A DNA stretch of 39,392 nt from Branchiostoma floridae. Its lineage: Eukaryota; Chordata; Leptocardii; Amphioxiformes; Branchiostomatidae. The number at the start of each line of letters is the position of its first letter. Positions within the stretch are counted from its first letter, which is position 1. Shown here in pieces: positions 1 through 24,976 of the stretch. The notes beneath the pieces are model-generated. The model was not told the DNA's origin and did not search any database. It saw only the letters and a program-made list of their open reading frames with translations. The stretch covers positions 8,197,354 to 8,236,745 of the forward strand of contig NC_049991.1 of assembly GCF_000003815.2 (NCBI RefSeq). The letters run 5' to 3'. The translations under genes and the position numbers were made by a program.

Positions 1-1442
1 TTTGTTGAAGTCTGCCCCCCTCCCCATCGCCGGAGGCTGTGACTGACAGGGGTTAATGTACAGGGCTGACAGATCCAAACCACACATCACCCGGCCCACC
101 GTCAAACCAGCAACAAAACATGACATATCAGCACTTCAAACAACCCCCATCCACTGCCAACCGACTAACTACATTGTAAATCAGTGCTAATCTAATCAAT
201 GGGTTTAACACATTGGGGTGGTACCTGTAGAAGCTTTACGCAGGCTTTGGAAACGAGGTCATTCCTTTTTTGAAGAGATTCCCCTCCAGACCCATTTGCA
301 ATTTGATGATAGCTTTTGCTGAATTGTCACTGAACGAACTCCTTTACTTTCAAATCCATTTAACAGTCCTGTCGTTTTCTTGCAAGCCACTTTGCAAAGA
401 TTTGTGCAACAATTTGCCCTGACTAGAAAACTTAATAGAATAATGTGTATAATCTTCTTCTCTGTTTAATATGTATAAGCTACGATATTTAAAGTTTTTG
501 GTGTGTCATGTTTTGATAGTTTGGTGGTCCAAATGTTTATCACAGAAAGCTCGACACAGTTATAAACTTGCAAGATTGGTAATGCATATAGAGGGTTAAG
601 AGGATTGGAGGATTATCTACATGGCAGAGATTTCATTGTACATTTTGTGTCCTTCAAAGGCAAAACTTTTTAACTTTGATTTGTCTACCTTTAGAGCATT
701 GGAATTACTTATGATTTAGGAATCATAATTGGGAGACCATCTTAACATATTCCTATCATCCTTACCTGAGAAGATCTCTTTTGATAGAGACTCTGAGGAT
801 CCTTGTTGCTAGAGATACATTAATATGTCATAAAAGAGGGTCTTGTCTGGAATTTTTCATACCCCTTATCATTTATGTTCACATTCTCTGTGATAGTTTT
901 GCAATTGAGATTCAACCACAATTTCTTTTAGTTTACAATCAATGATTATTTACAACTAACAACTAAATGAATTCCAAAATGGTCCAAAGTCAGTGTTGGG
1001 AAGAACACAAAAACAAATATCAAATTGTAGAACAATGCACTGTCCACTAGCTGTCACCTTCGTCAGGATGATGTGACTGGTCATCAGTATTGACCCTGAA
1101 GAAGGCAACAGTGGTCATTGAAAATTTGATTCGTATGTAATGTAATCATAGTAAAGTTTGCATTGTACTATGATTACTACCAACAAAGATGAGTTTACAA
1201 GTTACATGATAAATATCTAATTGATATATTTATGGGTATGAAGAATTTATTGTACATTGTACAGGTACTCATTATATAATATGTACCTAGCATTCATTTG
1301 GTTTTCTCCCAAGAGCAAATACCTGACATTGGCGACACTTCAGCTATCTCATAAGGAACACAAACATTGTACGCCATGGTCGCTGCCATTATCAACAAAC
1401 AAAACCTTCCCGGATTGACGCGCTCTTCCTCTTGTTCCGCAG
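1..1442 (+). other. STX8: STX8 intron (partial), no exon seen
   Basis: This is AT-rich sequence upstream of the first recognisable STX8 exon. It ends in a good 3' splice site: a pyrimidine-rich tract followed by GCAG at 1439-1442. The first half of the SNARE motif and the Habc domain of syntaxin-8 were looked for in forward frames and not seen, so those exons should lie left of the window. A run of C with one T (15-25) resembles a motif that recurs in the window. Nothing else stands out. Confidence 0.6.
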
Positions 1443-1544
1443 AGTTAATTGATGACATCCAAACCGGGGTGGCGAAGACCGACGCCAGACTGCTGAAGGA
1501 GACGAGACACGTCAAAATCGTGGACAAGAAGTCGGCCAACTGTG
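1443..1544 (+). CDS. STX8: Syntaxin-8, penultimate coding exon (C-terminal half of SNARE motif)
   Basis: The exon is 102 bp: two bases completing a codon, 33 codons, then one base (phase 1 at both ends). It starts after TTCCGCAG and ends at a consensus donor (G|GTGAGT). It encodes ELIDDIQTGVAKTD, RLLKETRHVKIVDKKS and ANC, matching the C-terminal half of the syntaxin-8 SNARE helix just after the central glutamine layer and the conserved juxtamembrane (D)(R/K)KSA(S/N)CG. Syntaxin-8 is a Qc-SNARE that works with syntaxin-7, Vti1b and VAMP8 in late-endosome fusion (established for the family). The downstream exon joins in frame through G|GA = Gly. The gene is incomplete at its 5' side. Confidence is high because the final exon carries the diagnostic anchor in the same phase. 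Confidence 0.93.
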
Positions 1545-1865
1545 GTGAGTAATGCTCTTGTACGCTCACTTACTCAGCTCTCCAGACTTGGTCCAACTGC
1601 TTCTGAGAAACGTGTGATTCATTCGGACCAATATTTGGTGGGGGTGGTTCCGGTAAACTGGAGGGAAACCACAAATTTGTCGTTGACGTTGAAAACAGTT
1701 GTTATACACATATCCGCTGTCTTTTTTTCTCTCAGATTTTGCTTTGTATAAACCATGTCTTGGCATGGTACATGTAATATGTTACAACTTTTTCGAGTAC
1801 ATGTACAGTCAAGCATACCCAGTACTGTAATCATTATCCTCATTAAGATAGGGAACGGATGAAAT

Positions 1866-2384
1866 NNNNNNNNNNNNNNNNNNNNNNNNNNNNNNNNNNN
1901 NNNNNNNNNNNNNNNNNNNNNNNNNNNNNNNNNNNNNNNNNNNNNNNNNNNNNNNNNNNNNNNNNNNNNNNNNNNNNNNNNNNNNNNNNNNNNNNNNNNN
2001 NNNNNNNNNNNNNNNNNNNNNNNNNNNNNNNNNNNNNNNNNNNNNNNNNNNNNNNNNNNNNNNNNNNNNNNNNNNNNNNNNNNNNNNNNNNNNNNNNNNN
2101 NNNNNNNNNNNNNNNNNNNNNNNNNNNNNNNNNNNNNNNNNNNNNNNNNNNNNNNNNNNNNNNNNNNNNNNNNNNNNNNNNNNNNNNNNNNNNNNNNNNN
2201 NNNNNNNNNNNNNNNNNNNNNNNNNNNNNNNNNNNNNNNNNNNNNNNNNNNNNNNNNNNNNNNNNNNNNNNNNNNNNNNNNNNNNNNNNNNNNNNNNNNN
2301 NNNNNNNNNNNNNNNNNNNNNNNNNNNNNNNNNNNNNNNNNNNNNNNNNNNNNNNNNNNNNNNNNNNNNNNNNNNNNNNNNNNN
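1866..2384. other. Assembly gap (519 N)
   Basis: A continuous run of N inside the last STX8 intron. Flanking exons are intact and in phase, so no STX8 coding sequence needs to be missing here. Confidence 1.
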
Positions 2385-2639
2385 CTCTGCTTGGCTGCTG
2401 CCAGAAGAAGTAAGAGGAAAGAACATACCAGCAAAAACAGTATGTTTTTCCTACTAGGGATGATGTAAGGACAAAAAATTGTAAACTTGGACATCCAACA
2501 GTGGATGCTGCCGGAAACTTCTGACCATTTATAAATCTATCCATTTGCTTGAGTAACTGTTGTCTTGTCCATCCTACATTCTATTACCTGAATATGTAAC
2601 CTCCATCTATATGCATGTTGATAGATTGTATCGGGCAAA

Positions 2640-2709
2640 CTTCAGTGCCCGTTGTTTTTTGCAGGGAGGACTGTTGTGGTCATACTTCTGTGCCTGTTGT
2701 TTTTTACAG
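2640..2709 (+). repeat. STX8: Tandemly duplicated 3' splice site of STX8 last exon
   Basis: Two 25-nt blocks, 2640-2664 and 2685-2709, match at 22 of 25 positions. Each consists of a CTTC(A/T)GTGCC start, a GTTGTTTTTT tract and a (G/A)CAG acceptor. The sequence after each acceptor is also similar (both reach a TACTTCTG). The offset is 45 bp, a multiple of three. Splicing at 2664/2665 instead of 2709/2710 keeps the frame and inserts 15 codons without a stop (GRTVVVILLCLLFFT). The downstream site gives the conserved syntaxin-8 ending. Confidence 0.85.
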
Positions 2710-2774
2710 GAATGATTGTGGTGATTGTCTTACTTCTGATTGCCATTGTGGTGGTGGCCTGTATTCCAAAGTAA
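2710..2774 (+). CDS. STX8: Syntaxin-8, last coding exon (transmembrane anchor and stop)
   Basis: After the acceptor at 2709 the exon supplies two bases of the split glycine codon, then MIVVIVLLLIAIVVVACIPK and TAA at 2772-2774. This is the C-terminal tail anchor of syntaxin-8. Vertebrate STX8 has the same pattern of Gly-Met followed by roughly 18 branched aliphatic residues and a very short lumenal tail with a proline. The protein ends four residues after the hydrophobic stretch, as expected for a tail-anchored SNARE. An alternative upstream acceptor would lengthen this exon at its 5' end by 45 bp. The next gene downstream, netrin, is on the opposite strand and points toward this one. Confidence 0.93.
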
Positions 2775-4853
2775 GCTGACTACCCCAGGCTAAAGTAAGA
2801 CACAACTTTAGGTAAGTCCTTGTGCATGCATTCAATCTTTCTTTTTGATAAGTCATTTGAGTCTACCAGTAAAAGAAAAATGGTGAACCTGCCAACTTTT
2901 ACTAATTCAGAAGCAAGATATAATACTTTTTTTCAATAGCTGGGATGTAATGTGGCATATTGTTTGACCAGGGCAACCAACAATATGACTTGTGTGATAC
3001 AAACATATTGTTTTTGCTCTTTTCAAGTATAAGAAAAGAATACCCCAAAAAAGCAGCTACCAATATCCATGTGGTTTTGAATGGTTACATTTTCAGATAC
3101 ATGCATGTGGGTAATGCTAGTTCACCTTTATTCGCGGGATACTAGTAACCTATATCCGTCATTTGTAAAAACAAGGCATGTATTTAGGGATATCGAATTG
3201 ATGAATTGTGGTTTCAAACAGCAATATTTTCAAAATGTCGTAGTTTGAAATCATATCAGTCAACTTGATAACCCTTAATACCTTGTTTTTATAAACAACG
3301 GACATAGGTTAACCCACGGAGAAAGTTGAACTAGCATTACATTGTGTATATCTTGAGACAAAACAATCATGGGATTTCGTATCTCTGTTTTTAGATGGTG
3401 AAACCCTGCAGTCCAATTGTCACCAGTCCAAGGTAACCAGACACAACATGCTTGTTCCTTGGACACACCCAACAGTATGTGCAACTCTGACCAACAGCAA
3501 TCAAACTATACTGTAAACTAAGTTACTTTCTCTGCAGTTTTATTTAAAGGTAGGAGAGAAAAGGCATTTTTTAAATTCTGTAGTACACTGCAGTAACCAT
3601 GCAAGGGACGTATTTGTGTTGGTGACCACGAAATCTTCTAAAATAAAACCGCCATGAAAGTTTGAAGATTTACAAGTAATTGCACTTCAGTCATTTGTGC
3701 TTGTAGTATTAACCAAACCATTGCCAGTCACCATCATTTGTGTACAGTTCTGTAAGATGGCAGTCAGGCACCTTTTTTTAAAAATGTCGGACACATTAGT
3801 AATTAATTTGATGTAGAATGACATGGATTGATTGATATTCTGTCATTCATAGTGTACCATTTGAAAAGACTAAATTTATTTGCCTATCTTTGGAGTGAGG
3901 AATGATTGACACTATATGAGTATATAGGTTGTATGTACCCCTTTTTCCCTAGCACTGATAGATGCATGTTCGTTGTCCATTGGGTGAGAAAGGACAAACA
4001 ACATGGTTGGCATTTACATGTAGCTTGGATCCATCTTTGTTGACATTCAAAACCAAAGATGAGAGTGAAAATTGCCAAAATCTCCATTGTATCTTCAGTA
4101 TTTGTAGCTTCATAATCGATTCCACCCTCCAGCAATGAGTTTTGAATGAAAACAAGGTATCTTATGATAGTAGCTCTGTCAGCAGAATGTCATTGGTCTA
4201 TGGTAATAAGATAATTCAGAGATCAGTAAATATAAGCCTTCCCCTGTAGGACAATTCAATTCTGTACTTTTATCAACAGTGCCACAAAACTTCTTTAAAA
4301 ATGCCTCCTGTGTTGCATAAAAATCTTGTTCATTTGGTGTTTTTCCATGTTCCAAGGCAAAATTTAGTCACTCTTGTTTTTAGTCCCAGTATTTTTATTC
4401 GGTTACAACAAGAATCATGTTCTTTTGAATCAGTAAAGGGATGGACAAAGCATTTTAACTTAGATACAGAGCTTGATTATATTATCATAACGTTTGTGGC
4501 CATCACAGGAAATAGGTTGTATTATGATGGTGTAAATCAGTCGTAGACATAAAATTGACACAATGCATTGCAATCTTGTACATAAATTTACATTTAATAG
4601 TTCTGAATCCATTGTTTTTTGGTTAGTTTGTACAGAGTCCACAGTTATATTAGAATGAATAAACAAACACGTCACTGACAATGAAAAGACAACACGTCCC
4701 CCTAGCAGCCTTTCAGTCTCGTATCTCACTGGCAAAACCAACGGACGCCTAAAGCAAGGGGCAAATACTGATGGAGATACAATTTCTCCTCACCCATCCT
4801 TTAATAATAGACAGGATCTTTTACAGTGACAACATTTTTTTTAGAATATTATA

Positions 4854-4869
4854 CCCCCCGTTTCGGGGG
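4854..4869. other. Short GC hairpin in the convergent 3' flank
   Basis: CCCCCG (4855-4860), TTT, CGGGGG (4864-4869) forms a perfect 6-bp stem with a 3-nt loop in otherwise AT-rich sequence. It is 11 nt upstream of an AATAAA at 4881. It could be part of a transcript 3' end, but no function is established. Confidence 0.4.
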
Positions 4870-5781
4870 TGGTAAGATGTAATAAATAGCGAGTATAGCA
4901 TTTATCTACACACTACGAATTGGCAACAAGAATGAGGAGCAAAAATACCACATGTACACGACTCTGGCTAGTCTATGGAAGTTGTGAAACGTTACAAGCC
5001 TCAGCTTTGTACAGGACATCAAGCCACTGACACACACATCCATCGATATACTTACACTTGCAAGTTTTGTCTATTTTGTCATTAGTACAATACAAATAAA
5101 ACAAGAATTATTGCTCAATGGTAGCATCTGAATTACTTGTTATTATTTCTTCATATCATAAATATTCCTTACTCTAGTTTTTACTTAGCCATCATCAGTT
5201 ACATCCTTCCTTGTCTTCATGGATCCAACCTCAAGAATAATTACAGCTAGAAAAATGCCTCCTCCCTGGAGGCGTCGCCAAAAAAATTACCAAATCTTTA
5301 TGTGGTGTTTTGTAAAAAATTACAAAGATGGCACTGGTCATGGTTTCTATTATACGAAAGGAAATACAAAGTACATGCTGAAAAAGTTGTTGTATTTGAT
5401 GCAACAATAGCCAGAACAGTGCCTGATGAATATATAAAAAAAGTATTTGAAACAAGTGGTGAAGTTGTGAAGAATGAAAAATAACGGCTTCGTCCTTTTT
5501 ATACTAGACAATGTCATATACCTTCCACTAGATCAATTCTTTTCGTGCAGCTTTTAACTACTCTGATATGTTCCAACAAAAAAGAAAACAAGAACGTAAA
5601 AAGGGAAGAAGAGTTCCCTGCGTTCTGTTGCAGACAACACTATTGACAAGGGTCTCGGGTTGTCGTATACTTCTGCAGAATCTGTAAATCCAGTCCGAGA
5701 GTTCTGCCGTAATCCTCTGTGTGTGAAGTTCTGACATATGTGTGCCATACACACTGGTCCTATCCAGTCTTTAGTCAGGTT

Positions 5782-5787
5782 TTTATT
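5782..5787 (-). promoter_or_regulatory. Candidate netrin poly(A) signal
   Basis: TTTATT on the + strand gives AATAAA on the - strand, about 50 nt past the netrin stop. It is the closest canonical hexamer. Vertebrate netrin 3' UTRs are usually much longer, so a more distal signal may be the main one. Confidence 0.3.
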
Positions 5788-5835
5788 ATGTCCAAGAGAA
5801 AAATAAAAACGTTTCCACATGGCATGAAGGTTGAA

Positions 5836-19934
<14,099 letters not shown>

Positions 19935-19976
19935 TTTCACTCGGAATGGGTCACTGTTTACATATACACAGCCTCC
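19935..19976 (-). promoter_or_regulatory. NTN1: Netrin 5' leader adjacent to ATG
   Basis: 42 nt between a strong acceptor-like sequence (TTTGTTTCTTTCAACAACAG, ending at 19977) and the ATG. The start context is GAAAATGG (A at -3, G at +4). It contains GTAAACA on the coding strand, a forkhead core. There is no in-frame stop in these 42 nt. Confidence 0.45.
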
Positions 19977-20175
19977 CTGTTGTTGAAAGAAACAAATGAA
20001 AATATTTCGATGGGGCGCAATTGGAAGTTGACAGAATATCTCCGTGAATCGCTAAGGCGGGCCCGTGTGGGTGCTAACCTGATCTGACTGTACTGTGTGT
20101 AAACTGTTACCCGATAGTCGGGGCACGCAGCGCGCTCGTGTCGGGGTGCACTCGACTTTCCCCCCGTGCGCTCAC
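19977..20175 (-). other. NTN1: Candidate 5'-UTR intron of netrin
   Basis: A donor CAG|GTGAGC at 20175 and an acceptor with a good pyrimidine tract ending at 19977 delimit a 199-bp candidate intron. It would separate a non-coding first exon (ending at 20176) from the coding exon. Vertebrate NTN1 also begins with a non-coding exon. Transcript evidence would be needed; the leader could equally be continuous. Confidence 0.4.
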
Positions 20176-20480
20176 CTGGCAAGAGTACCTAACGCAGACT
20201 CCCAGTCGTGCTTCCAAACGCCGAGAACAACTCCCCTGTAGTGCGGTACCCTGTGGAGAAGAAACGTGGTAGATCAGCAGTAGGACACAACACCCCACAG
20301 CGTGACTGACATCCACATGGGTCTGATTCCAAATGCTCGGCTTTCCTATGGGGGCGTAGCCGACACCACAACCAACTAAGGACGAAAGCGTCACAGCGCA
20401 GGCGCGCGCGCAACCACCTCTTTTCACGGCACAATTAGCCGTGCTAATAAGGCCAATTAGTACATCATATAGGTGTTAAT
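20176..20480 (-). promoter_or_regulatory. NTN1: Candidate netrin first exon / promoter region
   Basis: A CpG-rich segment (CGCGCGCGC near 20400 and many scattered CG) directly upstream of the candidate donor. At its far edge on the - strand is CCTATATG (about 20466-20473), a weak TATA-like motif. A small inverted repeat CACGGC/GCCGTG lies at about 20427-20445, and TAATT homeodomain cores lie nearby. Promoter assignment is inferred from position and composition. Confidence 0.35.
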
Positions 20481-21339
20481 GAGACCCATTGACATGGGTC
20501 ATAGATTCCTCTCCCCAAACCACTAGAAGCATGTTCTATCTTCTTCTATACTATTTTCGTTTAGAAACACGTTAACCATCCATACATCTAACACGACCCT
20601 AGCAAAGTATTCAACACCTTGCCAATATGGAACATATCTATAGGAAAAGCACATTTACCTCAGGAGCACAAAAAAAGATCGCGCAAGTACGAACGAGACG
20701 GAAGCTAGAGACGACTGCCTCAGGTCCGTTGCTGGCCGCGGACTGACGCAAGAACGCGGCCCGCTGCAGTCTTCATTCCTACCCGTGACGCACAGCAAAC
20801 ATTTACCGACTCTACATTGCCGTGATCTTGGCTACCGTCACGACCACTTGGAGTATGCATTCATTACTCCCTCAATCTGACCCTTCACACAAAAGGGTCG
20901 CAGTTTCAAGAAATAAAAAAAGAGAGAAGCTACACTGCCCATTCAAATGTGTCCACTCACACGGAAGCTATCCGCGCTCTATTGTATTTCTTTCAACATC
21001 TTTCTTACAGAGAGGTTTCTTTTTTTGAGGATCACATGTTTAGGACGAAGCGGCGTTAGTTGTACATGTAGCACGCGCGCGCGCTGCGTACGGACGCCTC
21101 CGGCTGTGTATTGAGAAAACCGCATCTTATCAATAGATCAGCTTGTCCAATACACAACCTGTTTATTGTAAACACAGCCGATTTATCTCCGACACTTACA
21201 AAGGGTGATGAGATACAAATGCGCTCAACAGTAGCTGACACCCGCTCTATATACTAGTACACGCTTCGGGTGGCCACATCTTTGCTACGGACTAAAACTA
21301 AAAGGATCGTAGGAAAGTTTATATCATATCTGTTGTAGG

Positions 21340-21505
21340 CAATTTTGATGTCGTATAATTTTTAACTAGGCAGTGACAGAACCAACCGCTGGCAAGGATT
21401 TAATGCATTTTTTCCACGGTAACAAGACAGCTAGATTGTGCACAACATGTGGACAATTGTATCACAAGAATGACATCAATTTGTGATCGTACGACAATTG
21501 CACGG
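21340..21505 (+). repeat. CGTACGA-family dispersed repeat, copy A
   Basis: Contains GTGACAGAACCAACCGCTGG (from 21373), CAAGGATTTAATGCA, AACAAGACAG and, at its end, GTGATCGTACGACAATTG. The same blocks recur in the same order in copies near 30.1 kb, 32.0 kb, 36.5 kb and (inverted) 37.9 kb. Confidence 0.65.
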
Positions 21506-21583
21506 TTTTACTCTATGAAACTTCACTGACCGCTGGTTGTTTTATAGAGTACACCTCGCATCGTAACGTATATGTGGACCGAA

Positions 21584-22394
21584 NNNNNNNNNNNNNNNNN
21601 NNNNNNNNNNNNNNNNNNNNNNNNNNNNNNNNNNNNNNNNNNNNNNNNNNNNNNNNNNNNNNNNNNNNNNNNNNNNNNNNNNNNNNNNNNNNNNNNNNNN
21701 NNNNNNNNNNNNNNNNNNNNNNNNNNNNNNNNNNNNNNNNNNNNNNNNNNNNNNNNNNNNNNNNNNNNNNNNNNNNNNNNNNNNNNNNNNNNNNNNNNNN
21801 NNNNNNNNNNNNNNNNNNNNNNNNNNNNNNNNNNNNNNNNNNNNNNNNNNNNNNNNNNNNNNNNNNNNNNNNNNNNNNNNNNNNNNNNNNNNNNNNNNNN
21901 NNNNNNNNNNNNNNNNNNNNNNNNNNNNNNNNNNNNNNNNNNNNNNNNNNNNNNNNNNNNNNNNNNNNNNNNNNNNNNNNNNNNNNNNNNNNNNNNNNNN
22001 NNNNNNNNNNNNNNNNNNNNNNNNNNNNNNNNNNNNNNNNNNNNNNNNNNNNNNNNNNNNNNNNNNNNNNNNNNNNNNNNNNNNNNNNNNNNNNNNNNNN
22101 NNNNNNNNNNNNNNNNNNNNNNNNNNNNNNNNNNNNNNNNNNNNNNNNNNNNNNNNNNNNNNNNNNNNNNNNNNNNNNNNNNNNNNNNNNNNNNNNNNNN
22201 NNNNNNNNNNNNNNNNNNNNNNNNNNNNNNNNNNNNNNNNNNNNNNNNNNNNNNNNNNNNNNNNNNNNNNNNNNNNNNNNNNNNNNNNNNNNNNNNNNNN
22301 NNNNNNNNNNNNNNNNNNNNNNNNNNNNNNNNNNNNNNNNNNNNNNNNNNNNNNNNNNNNNNNNNNNNNNNNNNNNNNNNNNNNNNNNNNNNNN
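21584..22394. other. Assembly gap (811 N)
   Basis: The largest gap in the window, upstream of netrin. Every open frame reported across it is an artefact. Confidence 1.
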
Positions 22395-22954
22395 CGCACC
22401 CGTATATGCTATGCACCCGCAGGGCGTTGTATTCAATTAGAAAGAGATTGTCACGGATTTTCTCTAGCCTACATGTGGTATAACTAGACCAATACCAAGC
22501 CCTACACCAAGCCTGGTGTGCTTGAAGTAGCTTCCGTGCCCTTTTCGGGGCTTTTTGTACCGCTAAGCTTTTTTGCTCGACGGGTAGAAATTACGTGAAA
22601 CCCTCCCTTACACGAAGTCGTTGTTTCGCAAAGCGCGCAGTTTTTGTGTGCGTATCCACGCTTATCCGTGAGCAATCAAAGTTATCTACACCCGGATTAA
22701 ACACACAAAAAGTCCGAACCTTTGACATGGCATTATACTGGTACGCGCAAGTATGCAGGCGGTAGCCGAGCTCTGATCGCCCGTCCGGGCTGGTAGGCCC
22801 GCCGCGCGCCTGCCTGACAGAAACAAATCGGTCTACAACAACCACTTCCTTCCTCTCTCGAGAGATAAATACAAGAAGGGATCGGGACAGCTACGTACCT
22901 CGGGTTATCTAGAAAGCACGACTGGTGTCTTCATGGCGTGGACTTGGCTGTGCT

Positions 22955-22975
22955 GTATGTATGTATGTATGTATG
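22955..22975. repeat. (GTAT)n microsatellite
   Basis: About five perfect GTAT units. Confidence 0.95.
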
Positions 22976-24976
22976 CCCAGTCTACCATACCTCCTCTGCC
23001 CCCTCACTGACACAGTGATGTCATTGTGTTGGGGGCAACAGCATTCTGCCGGTCACGGTATGGGATTGAAACAATAGGGCCCGGGGCCACCCACCTAAAG
23101 ACACATCTACATCACTGTCATGTAGACCCTGAGATTGGATTCTCCCGTGTTTGACAGTCATGCATATTCTCCACACAATTTCACACTTCTCTGAACGACT
23201 TAATCGTAGTGATGTCGGCGGGCCCCGTTTCATCTGTATATAAGTCTTCTCCTTCAAAACTACAAACGCGCAAAGTAAACTTGTTCCGAGGCGATCTTGT
23301 GATAACGTAAGAGTGTGTAGAAAGAGAGAAATGTTCGAAAGGTCTGTATGTTTCCCTGGTGGATTGGTAGAGTAAAGGTTCCGAGTTCCTTTCGGCTGAG
23401 ATTTGGTGTAATGACGCCTAATCCTCAGAGTGGACTCCAGCCGGGTACTGGAGCAGGGTGATAGTGACGTGTGTTTGACCGTGTGCGGGTCGATTGAAGT
23501 GTTTGTGACATGCGGAGCGCGCTCAGGCTCAAAGTTCACAAAACATGTACCTTACTATATAGAAAAGTCAAGGATATGCATGACTAGTAGAAAAATAAAA
23601 TTCGTACAGCATACAAGACTGTGACGCCAAGATAATTTCGCGACGAATTATTGTCAGGAAAAAATATGACCCAAGAAAGGAAAAGCACTTGGGCTGGAAG
23701 ATTAAAAAAGCTTGAGATTAGATATAACAACAAATAAAATTAAGACGGGTACCAAACTGTAGCGCTAGAAATTGGAGAGAATTTTGCAACGAATTCTTGT
23801 CAGAAAAAAATATGGTGGACGGAAAAAAAAATCAATTTATTCCTTTTCTGCATAAAAAAACAACAATAATCGAAGAGAATACCTGGTCTGATTTTGACAC
23901 CTAGACTATAGCCTATCTCTCGTGTCAACACTAGTCCAATTAACAAATGGCCTCGTTAGGAAAGACTTGTCGGGCCCTTTTGAAGGTGTTAAAAACCGCA
24001 AGTACTTGAGGCACAACTATGTGTGAAGTGGGGGAAAAGTGCTGGGGGCTGCCGTGTGGAGATTAGCATTTCTGTGTGTATTGACTGGATTATTGAGTCC
24101 GATGCCTAGTAGTCATATGATCTGGACTTTATATAGCATTCTGGTATCCCGTATGCTTGAAATATCAATACGGGCGTGTCCGTAAGTGTTTCGGCTAGTA
24201 GACTGCTTTAAAAAACATATTGTCTTACTCTATTCTTAGAGCAATATATGAGAGTTTTTATTCGTGTGATATTTGAAAATAAGGAAAAGAATAACGAAAG
24301 AAAAGGAGTGAAGAGGAAGATAGAAAGAGAGCCAAAACGTCTGATTTAAAGATATCTACGCGTATCTATGCCCTTTGTGTTACATTACATTGTACGTTTT
24401 TATGTGATGTTTGGGGAAAAAGAAATATACAATATACAGCTAAAATGTATGATTTTGGAATATTTCTGTGTATCTTGGTGCAGTGTTTCACGTAATGTTT
24501 GAAATAAGAAAGTGCCTATTATTAGATCTCTATACGTGCCTTTGCCCAGTCAGTTTCAAAGTCAATTGTATTTTTATGATATTTGCAAAAGAAATACAGC
24601 CGAAGTGAATATATATGAGATCTGCGTATCTTTTCCCATTGGTGTTACGAGTATACCGTAAACTAAAGCCTATATCAGCCAGCCCCACTTGTAGTGTTAA
24701 TGATGTGTTGACGCAGGGACACTCTAGGGTCGGCTTACCCTACATGTGTATCCGTCACCACATATGTGTATCAGTCTGGCCGTGTTTGTCTCACATAAAG
24801 TGGTCTGTCAAGAGCCCAGCCCCGCGAACAAGGCGATAATGGGCTTAATTCATGTGATAACTATTAACAAGTCAAACATCCTAGAGGGTGTCAACCGTTC
24901 AAACAGGACAGGGGGTTGGTGTGTAGGTGAGAACAGCCGCGTGTTGTTTACCTGCGACGTTTTCAGACGGCGGGAA

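Larger units (their letters stand above)
1545..2709 (+). other. STX8: STX8 last intron, with assembly gap
   Basis: This phase-1 intron runs from GTGAGT at 1545 to TTTTTTACAG at 2700-2709. It includes a run of N. Apparent reading frames through this stretch are artefacts of N being read as open. The 3' end carries a duplicated acceptor, annotated separately. Confidence 0.85.
2775..5835. other. Convergent intergenic region / 3' UTRs of STX8 and netrin
   Basis: About 3.06 kb separate the two stop codons. The sequence is AT-rich and holds several AATAAA hexamers on the + strand (3642-3647, 4658-4663, 4881-4886, 5095-5100) that could end STX8. TTTATT (AATAAA on the - strand) at 5782-5787, 4394-4399 and 3875-3880 could end netrin. 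Which sites are used cannot be read from sequence. Open frames at 5219-5410 and 5302-5484 overlap one another, match no family I recognise and are not supported as genes. Confidence 0.6.
20481..24970. other. Netrin 5' flank, no gene recognised
   Basis: Apart from a large gap and listed repeats, nothing coding is seen. Small features are an inverted repeat GACCCA/TGGGTC (about 20483-20502), a (GTAT)n microsatellite, a diverged direct duplication with copies of GTCAG(G)AAAAAAATATG near 23653 and 23798, and decayed similar segments around 24250-24680 (repeats of TACGTTTTTATG/ATTTTTATGATATTTG type). A further - strand donor-like site, CGAG|GTACGT, lies near 22898. Confidence 0.5.

Noticed and set aside
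5302-5484. 60-codon + frame in the convergent intergenic region (also 5219-5410)
   Set aside because: Short, overlapping, unmatched to any known family, and located where both genes' 3' UTRs are expected.
19935-19940. GTG start two codons before the netrin ATG
   Set aside because: Eukaryotic initiation at GTG is rare and the ATG at 19934 has a strong context and begins a normal signal peptide.
21513-22483. Long open frames of about 285-307 codons on both strands
   Set aside because: They consist almost wholly of N; the same applies to frames across 1866-2384 and 14774-14873.
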